This document shows, piece after piece, positions 19,346 through 29,149 of a stretch of DNA of 32,970 bases; the stretch's first letter is position 1; each line of letters starts with the position of its first letter. Both the position numbers and the translations under genes were made by a program. The stretch covers positions 316,341 to 349,310 of the forward strand of contig BFEA01000202.1 of the NCBI GenBank assembly GCA_003427395.1, given 5' to 3'. Source of the DNA: Chara braunii (taxonomy: Eukaryota > Streptophyta > Charophyceae > Charales > Characeae). A model generated the notes under the pieces. It was given only the letters and a program-made list of their open reading frames with translations, ran no database searches and was not told where the DNA came from.

Positions 19346-20640
19346 AAGCGTGAAACCCAACATTAATCCTAGTCACTTTAACACACAATCAAAAGAAAGT
19401 TACAATATCCACAAATAATTACATTAAAAGAAAACGACGGTAGTCGGTAGAACGCACATCCAATCTGAAATGATAACTAAGGATTTAAATCATCATGCAG
19501 TACATTCAACAACACAAGATCAAAATAAAATCCGACCACCCCGGGTCGAAATCCACAAAAATCATACAACCGCGGCTCCAACAAGGAGTTGGTTATCGAA
19601 AATAACACTGATGCTATCAACATGGTAGTCGGGCAACCTCAGTTTTGACGTGATGAGAAGCGCTTGCAAAGTCATTCATTTCAGCCTACCGCCAACCTAA
19701 GATTATATGTGCTCACACTTGTCTCCATACTTTCTCAATCTTCTTGGATGACAGGTTGTTTCACGGATGATTCTTCATCAGGGGCATTGCTTGAACTGTT
19801 GCAGGCCTCTCCCTTTAGGAAGTGGTCTCGGGTATTCCTCCTCCTCGTCCGAGCACAAGACTCGGATCTCAGAAGTCGGGCCGTCTCCATCGAATCGGCA
19901 GATACCCCCCTGTAGAACGGTCCACTCTGGGTCGATAACACGGTCGGCTCCTAAAGCAACGATCCCCCGCCCCAGATGCTTCCTAGAGATAGAAGATGTG
20001 TCCACTGCAAGTAACTTTCAATTATTCTCATCTCCTAAGTCCTGGATAACTGGGACGAAAAGAAATCAAGAAAGGTAAAGAATGTGAATCATTTTGACAG
20101 GTATAGGTAGATAAGGTCGTTCGGGATAGAAAGGGTCGATCCTCAGAAAAAAACTAAATCCGTTTGACCTTATCTGCTTTATTTCAATCGATTCATTCTA
20201 CGACACGTGCTAAATAATCTTTTTTAAAACAATAAGTCTTTTGGACAACCAGGCAGGTAAGAGGTAGAAAAAAGACAATTTTTTTCATCTCCCCGAGTAG
20301 ACACCATTAAACTTGTCCTTTACAACATCCTTCTACCTACCTGCAGAACATGCAAACACAAGAAGTTCAAGAAAAACCAGTGCAATCCCATACTCAAGTC
20401 AGACTTTCCCATTCACATGCATGACTCACACAACTTTTTCTACCTTTTCTTTCGAACGTTAAAAATAACAGGATCAAACAAAGTGTGGGTTCACACAGGT
20501 GTGAAGGAAAGCCTGAGTCATTCAACCGACCTTGAGTAAAGTTTAATCCGGCTCACTCAAGGAAGCCGAGGTAATACTCCCAAAGAGATCGGCCGCACAA
20601 CTCACTAGTTGTAGCCGTCTACTAAAGATGGTCCGCGTCC
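19346..20640. other. Stretch without recognised gene
   Basis: Short open frames only (for example plus strand 19664-19915 and its antisense), without motifs. Composition is unremarkable. No repeat pair was found inside it by eye. Confidence 0.45.
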
Positions 20641-20749
20641 TCCTCAAGAATCAACAAGCACACTAAGCGGGCACCCACAAGGACCGAAGCGAGATAGCCC
20701 TCGAGCTATGTGTCTATTCAACGTGCAACGAAAAAGTTTCAACGTCGTT

Positions 20750-21018
20750 GTACCCGTTGAATAGTCCTCGGGCCCCGTTGAATCCCCGTTGAATAGTACA
20801 ATGGGCCCCGTTGAATAGCCCTCGGCCCCCCGTTGAATCCCCGTTGAATCCCCGTTGAATTGTACCCGTTGAGTAGTCCTCGGGGCGCATTGGGCCTCGA
20901 ACTCGCCGCTGAACGTGCATGGAGCAAAAAAAAATAAAATCCCGTTGAATCCCCGTTGAATCCCCGTTGAATCCCGTTGAGTCCCGTTGAATCCCCGCTG
21001 AATCCCGTTGAATCCCGT
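20750..21018. repeat. CCCGTTGAAT short tandem array
   Basis: About fourteen copies of CCCGTTGA(A/G)T, plus variants CCCGCTGAAT and CCCGTCGAT, lie in two blocks (20752-20873 and 20940-21018). They are separated by 66 bases containing an A-rich AAAAAAAAATAAAAT. Neighbouring copies are mostly 10 or 11 bases apart. In the first block a longer unit recurs: CCCGTTGAATAG(T/C)CCTCGG alternating with GCCCCGTTGAATCCCCGTTG. The array is followed by (TTTTTA)n at 21021-21052. A minus-strand frame through it reads FNGDSTG/IQRG repeats and is a by-product. Confidence 0.85.
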
Positions 21019-21052
21019 CGATTTTTTTATTTTTATTTTTATTTTTATTTTT

Positions 21053-22080
21053 ACCTCTAACCACAAAGTCCAGGAGCATGGTCCCATTAGCAGTCGGATA
21101 GGAATGTGGCCGATCCAGTGTGACACTGAGTGGCAGCGGGCTGACAGGTTCATTATGAATTTATGGGCTGAGAAAACAGGAGGATGACAAAAAAAAAAAA
21201 AAAAAATCAGAGACCTCCCACCTGAAATTACGACAGAGTGCTTCCCAGTCATCAGATCACAAATTATCTAATGTTGGTGGTTGCAACAACATTGAACAAA
21301 GTAATTGCCACATTTTCTAGAATAAAATAAACTTCTGTCAGCAGTGATCCTGACGCCATCCATACACTCCGTGATTGAAGGAGGGCTCCGCCCAATGAGA
21401 TGATTGCACAACAATAAACAAAGTACTTAAAATCTTTTATCCAGTGGGCCTATGGCCGACCCCACTCTCTTTTGGGGTTGGCCATACACCGAACGCATTG
21501 AAAAGATTTTGGCGGGAAGCTTCCTTTGCACCAAGCCTACTGTTAAGGAGAGGAGGAGGGGAACCAAGATCTCCTTACTTTTTCGGGTAATACATGTAAA
21601 ATACTGACCGTGGGATCACGGGTACTGCACGACATGATTCGGGTCACTGAACTGCCACACAAACTTTTTTTTATCCTATCTCGTTGCTAGTGGGACCATG
21701 CTCTAGGGTGTTGTAGAGGTCAGTTAGTGTGTGCACGGTGATCACCTGGAACTATGAGTCGTGAGTGTCTTGGAATATGAGACCACCTCCCAACCCATAC
21801 TCACCTCAATACTCCTAGCGCACCCCCTATCCCACTATTCTACCTTAATGTGACCAGCACTCAGGACCGTTGCCCTACCAACGAGCAGGCAACTTGGACC
21901 GAACAGCAGTGATAGGCACCAAGGCTGATAGATTGCCCAGCCCTGGTGAAAGCGGAATCCAACGAACCTTGTCGAACGGGAACTTTGGATGCCAAACCCA
22001 GACAATGAACTACAGGCCCCATATATGTATAGCCACCAGACAGTTCAATCCGGATGTCATTAGGAACTACACCCAATGGC
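21053..22080. other. Stretch without recognised gene
   Basis: Contains an A18-type run (21189-21206), the foldback at 21429-21510 and otherwise unique-looking sequence up to the poly-A beside the gap. No coding segment supported. Confidence 0.45.
21429..21510. repeat. Two-helix foldback sequence
   Basis: Outer arms AAAATCTTTT (21429-21438) and AAAAGATTTT (21501-21510) are exact inverted repeats. Inside, TATGGCCGACCCC (21451-21463) pairs with GGGGTTGGCCATA (21474-21486), 13 pairs with one G-T wobble and a 10-base loop. It could be a tiny MITE remnant or a structured transcript. No flanking duplication was identified. Confidence 0.6.
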
Positions 22081-22116
22081 ACCCTATGCCGTTGAAAAAA
22101 AAAAAAAAAAAAAAAA

Positions 22117-22167
22117 NNNNNNNNNNNNNNNNNNNNNNNNNNNNNNNNNNNNNNNNNNNNNNNNNNN
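22117..22167. other. Assembly gap (51 N) inside poly-A
   Basis: Unknown bases flanked by A on both sides (22095-22116 and 22168-22181). Any open frame crossing it is meaningless, and the true spacing here is unknown. Confidence 0.99.
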
Positions 22168-22180
22168 AAAAAAAAAAAAA

Positions 22181-22217
22181 ATGGGCGTGTGGTGTCTGAA
22201 AAACCCTACACGCCCAT
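22181..22217. repeat. Hairpin between A-rich and T-rich runs
   Basis: ATGGGCGTGT (22181-22190) is inverted at 22208-22217 (ACACGCCCAT). The stem is extended by the preceding poly-A against the following T-rich run. The same architecture with different sequence is at 31504-31544. Confidence 0.6.
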
Positions 22218-22289
22218 ATTTGTTTTTTCTAATTTTGATTTTTTTTTTTAATAGGAAAAAAAAAAAAAACATTTTATTCTACAACCCTG

Positions 22290-22439
22290 TATGTGTGTGT
22301 GATTGGGGGGGCGGGGCGAACCCTCCCCCACCAATCAATCAATCAATCAATCAACAAATAAACAATAAAAAAAAGTAAAAAAAATAACAAAAAAGAAACA
22401 GCTTTCAAACCCCACACAAGTAAGTAAGTGTGTATGTGT

Positions 22440-22473
<34 letters not shown>

Positions 22474-22561
22474 TGTGTGTGTGGTGTGTGATTGGGTGGG
22501 GGTGGGGGGGGCGCCCTATCCCCCACCAATCAACCAATCAATCAATCGATTAATCAATCAA
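22290..22561. repeat. Paired TG/G-rich/AATC cassettes
   Basis: Two cassettes (about 22290-22353 and 22428-22561) each consist of a TG microsatellite, GATTGG followed by a G-rich run, a C-rich run ending CCCCCACCAATC, and an (AATC)n microsatellite. The GATTGG...CCAATC parts are inverted with respect to each other, so each cassette can fold. The second is followed by poly-A (22560-22576). Confidence 0.7.
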
Positions 22562-22629
22562 AAAAAAAAAAAAAAATGATGTGTTTTGAGTCCGGTTAGT
22601 TGTTTTTTTTTTTTTGAATATTTTAAATG

Positions 22630-23648
22630 TGCAAGGAACATGAATATGGACGAAGCACAGAAATCCAGATTGCAAAATCACACTGAAGTCCAAGTAGTCA
22701 AAGCAAGAGCAGATAGCACAATGAAACCGAGTAACCATCCATTTGAGAACGATACAGAAGAATCGTGAGTCAATGTCCAAGCCCAATAGGGCAACACCAA
22801 CAACATAACCCAATGTAACTCTCTCTCTTGAATGGTGCCAGGCGCCCTACCTACTCTACAGCCTATCACTACAACTACAATATGAAAGCAACCAGACAAC
22901 TTGACGACCAGCGAGTGATGATGTCAACACCAATGCCTACCTCCCATCTCCACCAGGTACGTCTTTCTCTTCACCCTCCCTCTCCCTTGCTATCCCACAC
23001 AACGCCCTTCACCTCCTCTGCGCCCAAAGGCAGCCCGGCTATGGCCGCCAGCGCCCTGCGCCCAAGCAACGCTCTACCTTGTAGCGCTAGCCTGCCTCTA
23101 CCTCAGCCTAGCGCAGCGCAGCACCTCGCAAACGCGCAGCGTGCCGACATTGCTCGCAATGTGGCCAAGATCCCTGCCCACTCGCCCTCCCTGCCTATAT
23201 GCCAGTGTTGCGTGTGGGCGGCCTCCCTTGAGCCTGCGCCTCGGCCCCAGTACCTGTACCCAGGCCCAATGCGGTTGGGGCCCAGGAGATGCAGTTGCGC
23301 CTCTTTCATCAAGGCCTGCGACCAGATTCAGATAGTGGACCGGTTTCCCATCGACATTTTCGGCCTCTATATCCAGCATGCATTGTCGGCCTTACGTTTA
23401 TGTGCCCAGGGCCTAACCAACTCTGCGGCCCTGGGATTTCTGCATTTGCAGAGCTCCGATACTCGGTGCACACCAACCAACTGGCGTGCTGCAACTGTAA
23501 GGACCCCACTTCGTGAAATGTTTGCACAGAGGACTCTTGTTGAATTGCTGGCCCGCCTTCACTTAGGGCGGCACGAGGCTTGCTGGGGGCCTTAGCCCAG
23601 AACATGTACATCATGGCAAGGCCCCTTCTTGAGGGCTCAATCCTCACA
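22630..23648 (-). repeat. 3' LTR of the chromovirus
   Basis: Begins TG and ends CA on either strand (TGCAAGGAACATG ... CAATCCTCACA on the plus strand), 1019 bp, and is a direct copy of 30448-31479. In one 300-base comparison (23281-23580 against 31111-31411) I count about 18 substitutions and one single-base gap, so roughly 94 percent identity. It lacks the 27-base segment present at about 30820-30846 in the other LTR. The long plus-strand frame inside it (22828-23595) has a broken counterpart in the other LTR and is not accepted as a gene. Confidence 0.9.
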
Positions 23649-23660
23649 TTCCATCCCCCT
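23649..23660 (-). promoter_or_regulatory. Polypurine tract
   Basis: On the minus strand AGGGGGATGGAA lies directly against the start of the 3' LTR (TGTGAGG). This is where the plus-strand primer for reverse transcription is expected in LTR retrotransposons. Confidence 0.8.
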
Positions 23661-24210
23661 TAGCTTCGAAAGTTCGCTGAGATGCTTACTTCACAAGTGC
23701 CTTCCCTTTTAACATTCTCTCATATTCTGCCACCACTTGAGGAGTTGTGTCAATCAGTTCCTCTCAGGTGAACCACCGATCTTCCTTTGGATCCGTATGA
23801 TGCCTGAATCTGACGCGATACTCCCGCTTGGGCTTAGGAGGTCTTCCTCTACTCAGTGGCTTTGAAACATGCATATCTCTGTGATCCACAATGTCGTCGA
23901 TGTCCACTTGACCATCCATGGTTGGGGGCAGCATCGATCTCCTTGAAGGGAATTGATCTGTCTCAGCGAAAGGTGTAAGCTTTGAGGCATGAAAGACAGG
24001 GTGAGTACGCAGATGACCAGGGATTCGGATAACATAGGTAGGACCATCCATCTCATCCCCAACTATATCCAGGACTTCCCATGGACCAAAGTACTGAGGC
24101 ATTAGTTTGCGAGAGATCCCGAATTCTTGTCCTAGCTCACTAGCCTTGACCCAGACACGTTCCCCTATCTGAAATAAGGGATTGCCGACGATGTTTGTTC
24201 TCAGAAGCAA
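23661..24210 (-). pseudogene. Integrase C-terminus and chromodomain
   Basis: This piece is shifted by one base from the main pol frame near 24175. It reads FQIGERVWVKASELGQ, LMPQYFGPWEVLDIVGDE, PGHLRTHPVFHASKLTPF, the usual GPF/Y-type module after integrase, then VDIDDIVDHRD, YRVRFRHHTDPKEDRWFT, an in-frame TGA (23764-23766), and EELIDTTPQVVAEYERML before the end. The YRVRF...DRW core and the EEL helix are those of a chromodomain, which directs integration to particular chromatin. The stop cuts the chromodomain before its C-terminal helix. Confidence 0.75.
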
Positions 24211-26785
24211 TCATTGCTTGCTGAGATTTCTTGATGTGCTCGACAGCTTGCTGCAGCAAGTTCTCATATTGCACACCATACTCAAGTGTGCCCGGAGTTG
24301 CAGAGGATCGGTTTTCAGGTAGGGGGAAGTCCAGAGCTGATCTAGGCTTCCATCCTAAGTGCAACTGATTAGGACTGACACCGGTACTGCTGTGTACAGT
24401 GTTGTTGTACAGGCTGGCGATGAGAGGCAACTTCTCATCCTAATCATCCCGACTGGGCTTGATGTAATGCCTCAGCAGGTGTTGTACAACTCTGTTCATT
24501 TGCTCGGCCTGTCCGTTGGCTTCGGGATGATTCCCTGAAGTCATTTGAAGGTGACTGCCCATCTGTTCAACAGTCTTCTTCCACAGCTCACTTGTGAAGC
24601 GGACATCTCTGTCACTAACGATTGACTTTGGTAGTCCAACATCATGCACCCAGTTGTCCTGAAACAACTTGATGACGTGTTCAGTCCTTGCGGTCTCTGG
24701 CATGGCAATTAGTCTAGCGTATTTGGTGAATCGGTCAATCATGACAAAGATATGCCTCTTGCCACTCTTACTGGTCACCAGGGTGTTCATGAAATCCATG
24801 GAAACACTCTCTCCTAGACCAGATGGAATAGGTAAGGGCGTCAGTAACCCAAGCGGTGCTTGAGTTCGCGGCTTGTCTCGCTGACAGACCTGACAGGTCT
24901 CTACATACTTCTTGGCGTCATCTAGCATTCCAGGCCACCAAAATCGTTGTACTAGATTGACACTCGTCTTTTTGTAGCCAAAGTGTCCGGTTGCGTCATG
25001 GCATTCTCCTATAAATAAACTACGCAAACGTTCACTAGATGGAACAACTAACCTTTTAACTCCTGCCTTATCAAGAAAGAGAATCCCATCCACCATCACA
25101 AACTCATCTTCTGTGGCCTTGTCTTTTGCCTGAAGTTTGCGTATGATGTCCATCGTGACAGGGTCTTCCTGATAGGCTCCCACCAACGATTGAGTTAGTT
25201 CCTCAGATACACCAAACTCAGAAACTAGCGCCCCTAGGTAGTCTGCTCTACGTGACAGCGCATCTGCAACCTTGTTGTAATCTCCCTTCAGATACTCTAG
25301 CTTGAAGTCATATTGATCTATGACCTCAATCCATCGCTTGAGTGTATCAGAGAGAGTCGGTTGGGTCTTGATCCATTTTAGGGTATGATGGTTAGTTCTC
25401 AAATAGAAGAACCTTCCCAATAGAAAGTGCCTCCAATGGACAAGTGCTTTGTAGAGAGCATAGAGTTCTCTTTCATATGTGAACTTTGCAAGTTTCTTTG
25501 ATGGCATTTTCTTGCTCATGTACTCCATTGGCCTCAACTTCTTCCCGTCCTGCTGAGCCAGCACTGCGCCAATGCCGTATTGGCTTGCGCCAGTTGTTAC
25601 AATGAAAGGCTTCTGAGGATCGGGCACCATGAGAACCTCATGATTCATGAGTGCATGCTTCAATCGTTTGAAAGCAGCCTCACACTCATCACTCCACTCC
25701 CACGCCGTGTCAAGTCGAGTTAGATCAGTCAAAGGAGAGGCGACTGTAGAATAGTTCTTTACGAAGTTCCTATAGTAGCCGCATATTCCTAAGAAAGATC
25801 TGACCTCAGTAACAGTCTGAGGTCGTGGCCAGTCCCTGATACTAGCCACCTTCGCATCTTCCGGCCTAATACCTTCCGCGGATACTTCATGACTCAAGTA
25901 TAAGATCTTAGTGCGTCCGAACTCATATTTCTCTAAGTTGACTTTATACTTGTGTTGTCGCAAGAGTGAAAGTACAGTCTCAACGTGTTGTGCATGCCCC
26001 TCGACAGACTTACTAAAGATAAGAATATCGTCTAAGTAGACAACGACAAACTTATCTAAGTGGTCATGAAAAATCCAATTCATGGCATGCTGGAATGTAC
26101 CCGACGCATTGCAAAGGCCAAAGGGCATCACTACAAACTCATACAGACCGTACCTGGTCTGAAAAGCAGTCTTGTGTTGATCCTCTGGTCTTATTGCGAT
26201 CTGATGGTAGCCGGACTTTAAGTCTATCTTACTATAGTGCTTACATCCCTGCACCCTATCCAATAGGTCGTCTATGCGAGGTAGAGGCTCTGCGTTCTTT
26301 ACTGTAATGGCATTGAGGCCTCTATAATCAATGCACATCGTCAATGTACCCCCCTTCTTCGGTACAAATAGCACTGGAGATCCGTAGGGGGAAGTACTCG
26401 GCCAGATCCATCCCTTCTTTGTCAGCTCTTTCAGTTGTCGCCGAAGTTCATCCAACTCGGTCGGAGCCATCCTATAGATCCTTCCCTTTGGGGTTTTACT
26501 CCCTGGAATGATTTTTATGGCTTGGACAACCTCCCTTTCTACGACTCTTGTAGTCTTCGTGAACAGATCAGGGAACTTAGCAACGACGTGTTCTATCTCT
26601 GGGGGTGTTTTAACGGCCGCCCCTTTCTCAGAGACATACACTAGGTACATACCCTCCTCTTCGTTCTGTTTATAATAGTTATAGAATGCTGATGCGCACA
26701 AGCAGCCATAGGTATCGATTATACTACTCGCTTTAAACTTAGTCAGTCTAATTGTTTTCCCATCAGTCAACTTATGCTTTAGCAC
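24140..26785 (-). pseudogene. Pol: reverse transcriptase, RNase H and integrase
   Basis: One frame continues from 26785 to 24140 with a TAG at 24440-24442. Numbered from 26785, RT motifs are RIYRMAPTELDELR (103-), VPKKGGTLTMCIDYRGLN (141-158), KIDLKSGYHQI (186-196) and YLDD (250-253), all intact. RNase H follows: the first catalytic Asp is Gly in VTTGAS (399), Glu440 is kept, the third Asp is Asn in RTNHH (465), and Asp508 (VADALSR) is kept. Integrase has H596, H601, C631 and C634 for zinc, and D664, D725 and E761 with the standard 35 residues between the last two. The stop falls at the usual W-D-E position (SRDD stop DEKLPLIASLYNN). The piece after the stop stays in frame to about 24175. RNase H would be inactive even without the stop. 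Confidence 0.85.
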
Positions 26786-26803
26786 CTTCTTGTCCCAGTC
26801 AAA

Positions 26804-27370
26804 CTAGGGCTTGGTAACCTCAAGGTAGTACATTCCTAACAGCATATCAAACGGTAAGTCGTCGCTAACCAGGAACGAAATCTTGTGATTAAGTTCCCCT
26901 CCTCCATAGGAGAAGGTGCTGACTACATCCTTAATATAGTCTGTGACAATCATGCGCTCCTTATTGGCCAAAGTAGATGCTACGGGTCTACTAAGGTGTT
27001 GTACCCGGTCCTGTAGGTGCAACCTTTCCAAACAGTCGCGACTTATGTAGTTCCGCATAGAGCTGATGTCTATGAAGGCACCACATTTACGGCCTCCTAC
27101 ATCAACTTCCATAACGAAATGTTCCCCTCTAGGACCTTTCGTTAGTGCCACCCAAGATTCACGAGGGTCCTTACTTGACCACTCACTTTCCAAATCTTCT
27201 AAGGCTTCAGACACATCCAACGTACAGAGCATGGTTTGGTCCGGATGAGTCTGCAGGGTGAATAAAGAATTATTAGTTATAGCCTGCTCATGAAGTGGGG
27301 AGGGTACCTGGCCCACTTCATCTTGAGTAGAAGCAGCTAAAACTTCCACCGGCCTTACGTGTTTCCCGAG
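26804..27370 (-). pseudogene. Aspartic protease region
   Basis: Same frame as gag and pol, bounded by TAG at 27371-27373 and TAG at 26804-26806. The first residue of the longest conventional ORF (27349) is GTG, so this is an internal segment, not a separate gene. Retropepsin features: GGRKCGAFIDISSMRNYIS (catalytic region) and SDDLPFDMLLGMYYLE (the hydrophobic-Gly motif near the C-terminus). The active-site triplet, normally Asp-Thr/Ser-Gly, is Asp-Ile-Ser here, so the enzyme should be inactive. It would process the gag-pol polyprotein. Confidence 0.7.
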
Positions 27371-27784
27371 CTAGAAGCCCGGAAAGAAAGTGCCCCCATC
27401 GTAGGAGGTATCTTCTGCGTGAGTGTGTCCGTATTCACCACAGTTAATGCAAGTGCCTCGCACTCGGCGGTCCCGCCACACTTCTTGATCAAGACCTGCC
27501 TTGACCCAATCAGCGACTTTGGTCTGATTGGAGGCGGTCTGCCCTTGATTCTTTTGATGGCCCTTTCCTCGGCCACCTGCCTTAGTCTTTACTACTGCGG
27601 CGAGGGTGCTACCCTCTTCGATCTCCTCGCCATCGTACTCTGAATAGTCCAACAGGCCTGTGAGCTCGTCGATCTCTGTTTGAGTCCCATCAGACTCAAC
27701 CATCATCAATTTGCTCCCCTTCTTCTTCCATTCCTGTGGACTCTTCTTCTTCCTCGCGTCTACTGAAGTAGGTTGAGCACTTCA
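27371..27784 (-). pseudogene. Gag C-terminus with degenerate zinc knuckle
   Basis: In frame with the gag domain upstream, separated from it by a TGA at 27782-27784. It is Gly/Lys-rich (KTKAGGRGKGHQKNQGQT), then CINCGEYGHTHAED. This follows the CCHC spacing C-x2-C-x4-H-x4, but the last Cys is Asp. The region would bind element RNA in the nucleocapsid. Stops on both sides and the missing Cys mark decay. Confidence 0.65.
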
Positions 27785-28430
27785 CAGAGTTGTCTCTAAA
27801 TCTAAGGCTTTTCTAGATAAGGTCTCGAATGAGTGATACTCGAGGCGAGCCTCACTGACCAGCAAATTTCTGAGATTCTCTGGGAGACATCTCACAAACG
27901 TGGTCAATAGGAACTGGTCATCGTAGTTTATGCTAGGAACGACGATGAGGCTCTCTACAGTAGTCGTAAGCTCTCTGACCGACTTGAACTTTCTTTGGTC
28001 TAGTCTGTGCATCGCATCAGTGGCAATTTGTGCCTGTTGTGGATTGTGCCATCGAGCTTCTACCATTTCAAAGAACTGGTCTAATGTAATGATCGTAGCC
28101 CAGTCCACCATACGTCGTCTGTACTCGACCTTTGTGACTAAACCATCCAGCCATTTGGCTGCCTTACCCTCAAGGTAAGATGCAGCAGTAATCACCTCCT
28201 CCTCCTGCAAAGTCATCTTCACCTTTACCCATACTGGAACCGTTATCAACCATGTGTTGAGTTCCTCGTCCTTCTTCTCTCCGGAGAAGGCAAGGGGCGG
28301 TTTCATAGGGGTCTTTGGGTACCATTGACCTTGTCGTTGTCCCTGTTGAGGAACAGGTTGTTGCGGTGATGGTGTAGCAACCACCGCTGACCCAGAAGAA
28401 GAAGAAGCAACAGGCAGACGTACCACTCGG
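27785..28430 (-). pseudogene. Gag core (retrotransposon gag domain)
   Basis: Starts at the frame return near 28430; the nominal first codon 28426 is GTG, so it is an internal segment. After a Pro/Gln-rich stretch (SPQQPVPQQGQRQ), the capsid-type helices read KPPLAFSGEKKDEELNTWL, VITAASYLEGKAAKWLDGL, LDQFFEMVEARW, RLDQRKFKSVRELTTTVESL and FVRCLPENLRNLL. This is the pattern of the plant-type Ty3/gypsy gag domain. It ends at a TGA (27782) between ETTL and SAQPTSVDARKKK. Confidence 0.75.
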
Positions 28431-29149
28431 TTGTGTGCCAGCTTGTACCGGGAAGGGGCCTGACATCGTCGTTAACGGCAACGGCGACTGTTCTGCTGAC
28501 CGGAATCCTGGCCTTTGCAAAAGGTCCAAGATCTGGTCTAAAGAGTTCTGCATGAAGTCCAACCTGCTGTCCACATGCGCATGCAGCGACAGCATGCTGT
28601 TCTTCATATTTTCACTTGGTCAGTCATGGTTGACTCATCCAAACCCTCTAATGCAGCTTTGTCTGCCTCTAACGTATCAAGCCTGGCTGTTCTATTTTTG
28701 ATCTCTTTTTCTCTATCGGTTGCTTGCTTCAGTTCCCTCTCTAACCGCTCGCGGATCCTTTCGACCTGTTGGAGCGCTAGGAGCTCCCTACCGCGTGGGG
28801 TCAACAGGCTTAACTGTGAGCCCGCCATTTGACTTGTGGATTCTCCAGCACCTATTGATCCGGAAGTACCCGCGGACCTTGAGGGCATTCCGAACAGGGT
28901 CCCTGACGAGGATGCACCAGAGGCTGCGCCGTTAGCGATTGCTACTGCTCTGGCTGCTGCTGCCTGCTCTCTAGCTGCTAGGTTCGCTGCTGCCCTCGCT
29001 GCTGCAAGAGCACGGGCTTTACGTTCGGCACGAAGCCGTGCTTCGTCTCCCGGTTGTAGGGTCTGGAACACGTGCGGGACCCTAAGTGCTCCTGAACGTG
29101 TAAGTCTCACATTGTCAACTCTACCCTCATCGGTGTCTGACCCACTCAT
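28431..29149 (-). pseudogene. Gag N-terminal region with coiled coil and frameshift
   Basis: Begins with a true ATG at 29149 (MSGSDTDEGRVDNVRLTRSG). An Ala/Arg-rich helix (EARLRAERKARALAAARAAA) is followed by a Ser/Gly-rich spacer and a charged coiled coil (LLALQQVERIRERLERELKQ). At 28604 the frame meets TGA overlapping an ATG (ATATGA). The neighbouring frame from 28607 continues plausibly (MKNSMLSLHAHVDSRLDFMQ) to about 28430, where the sense returns to the first frame in a run of TTC repeats (CCFFFFW). Two compensating one-base indels are the simplest reading; a programmed shift is less likely. Confidence 0.6.

Noticed and set aside
20644-21252. A 202-codon minus-strand frame with FNGDSTG/IQRG peptide repeats
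   Set aside because: The repeats are a by-product of the 10-11-base CCCGTTGAAT array. Frames change wherever the spacing changes, and poly-Lys/Phe runs come from A/T tracts.
22076-22378. Open frames across 22117-22167
   Set aside because: They pass through 51 unknown bases and poly-A, so the translation is meaningless.
22828-23595. A 255-codon plus-strand frame in the 3' LTR
   Set aside because: It lies antisense within an LTR, and the corresponding frame in the other LTR is broken by indels. There is no motif, so it is chance in GC-rich DNA.
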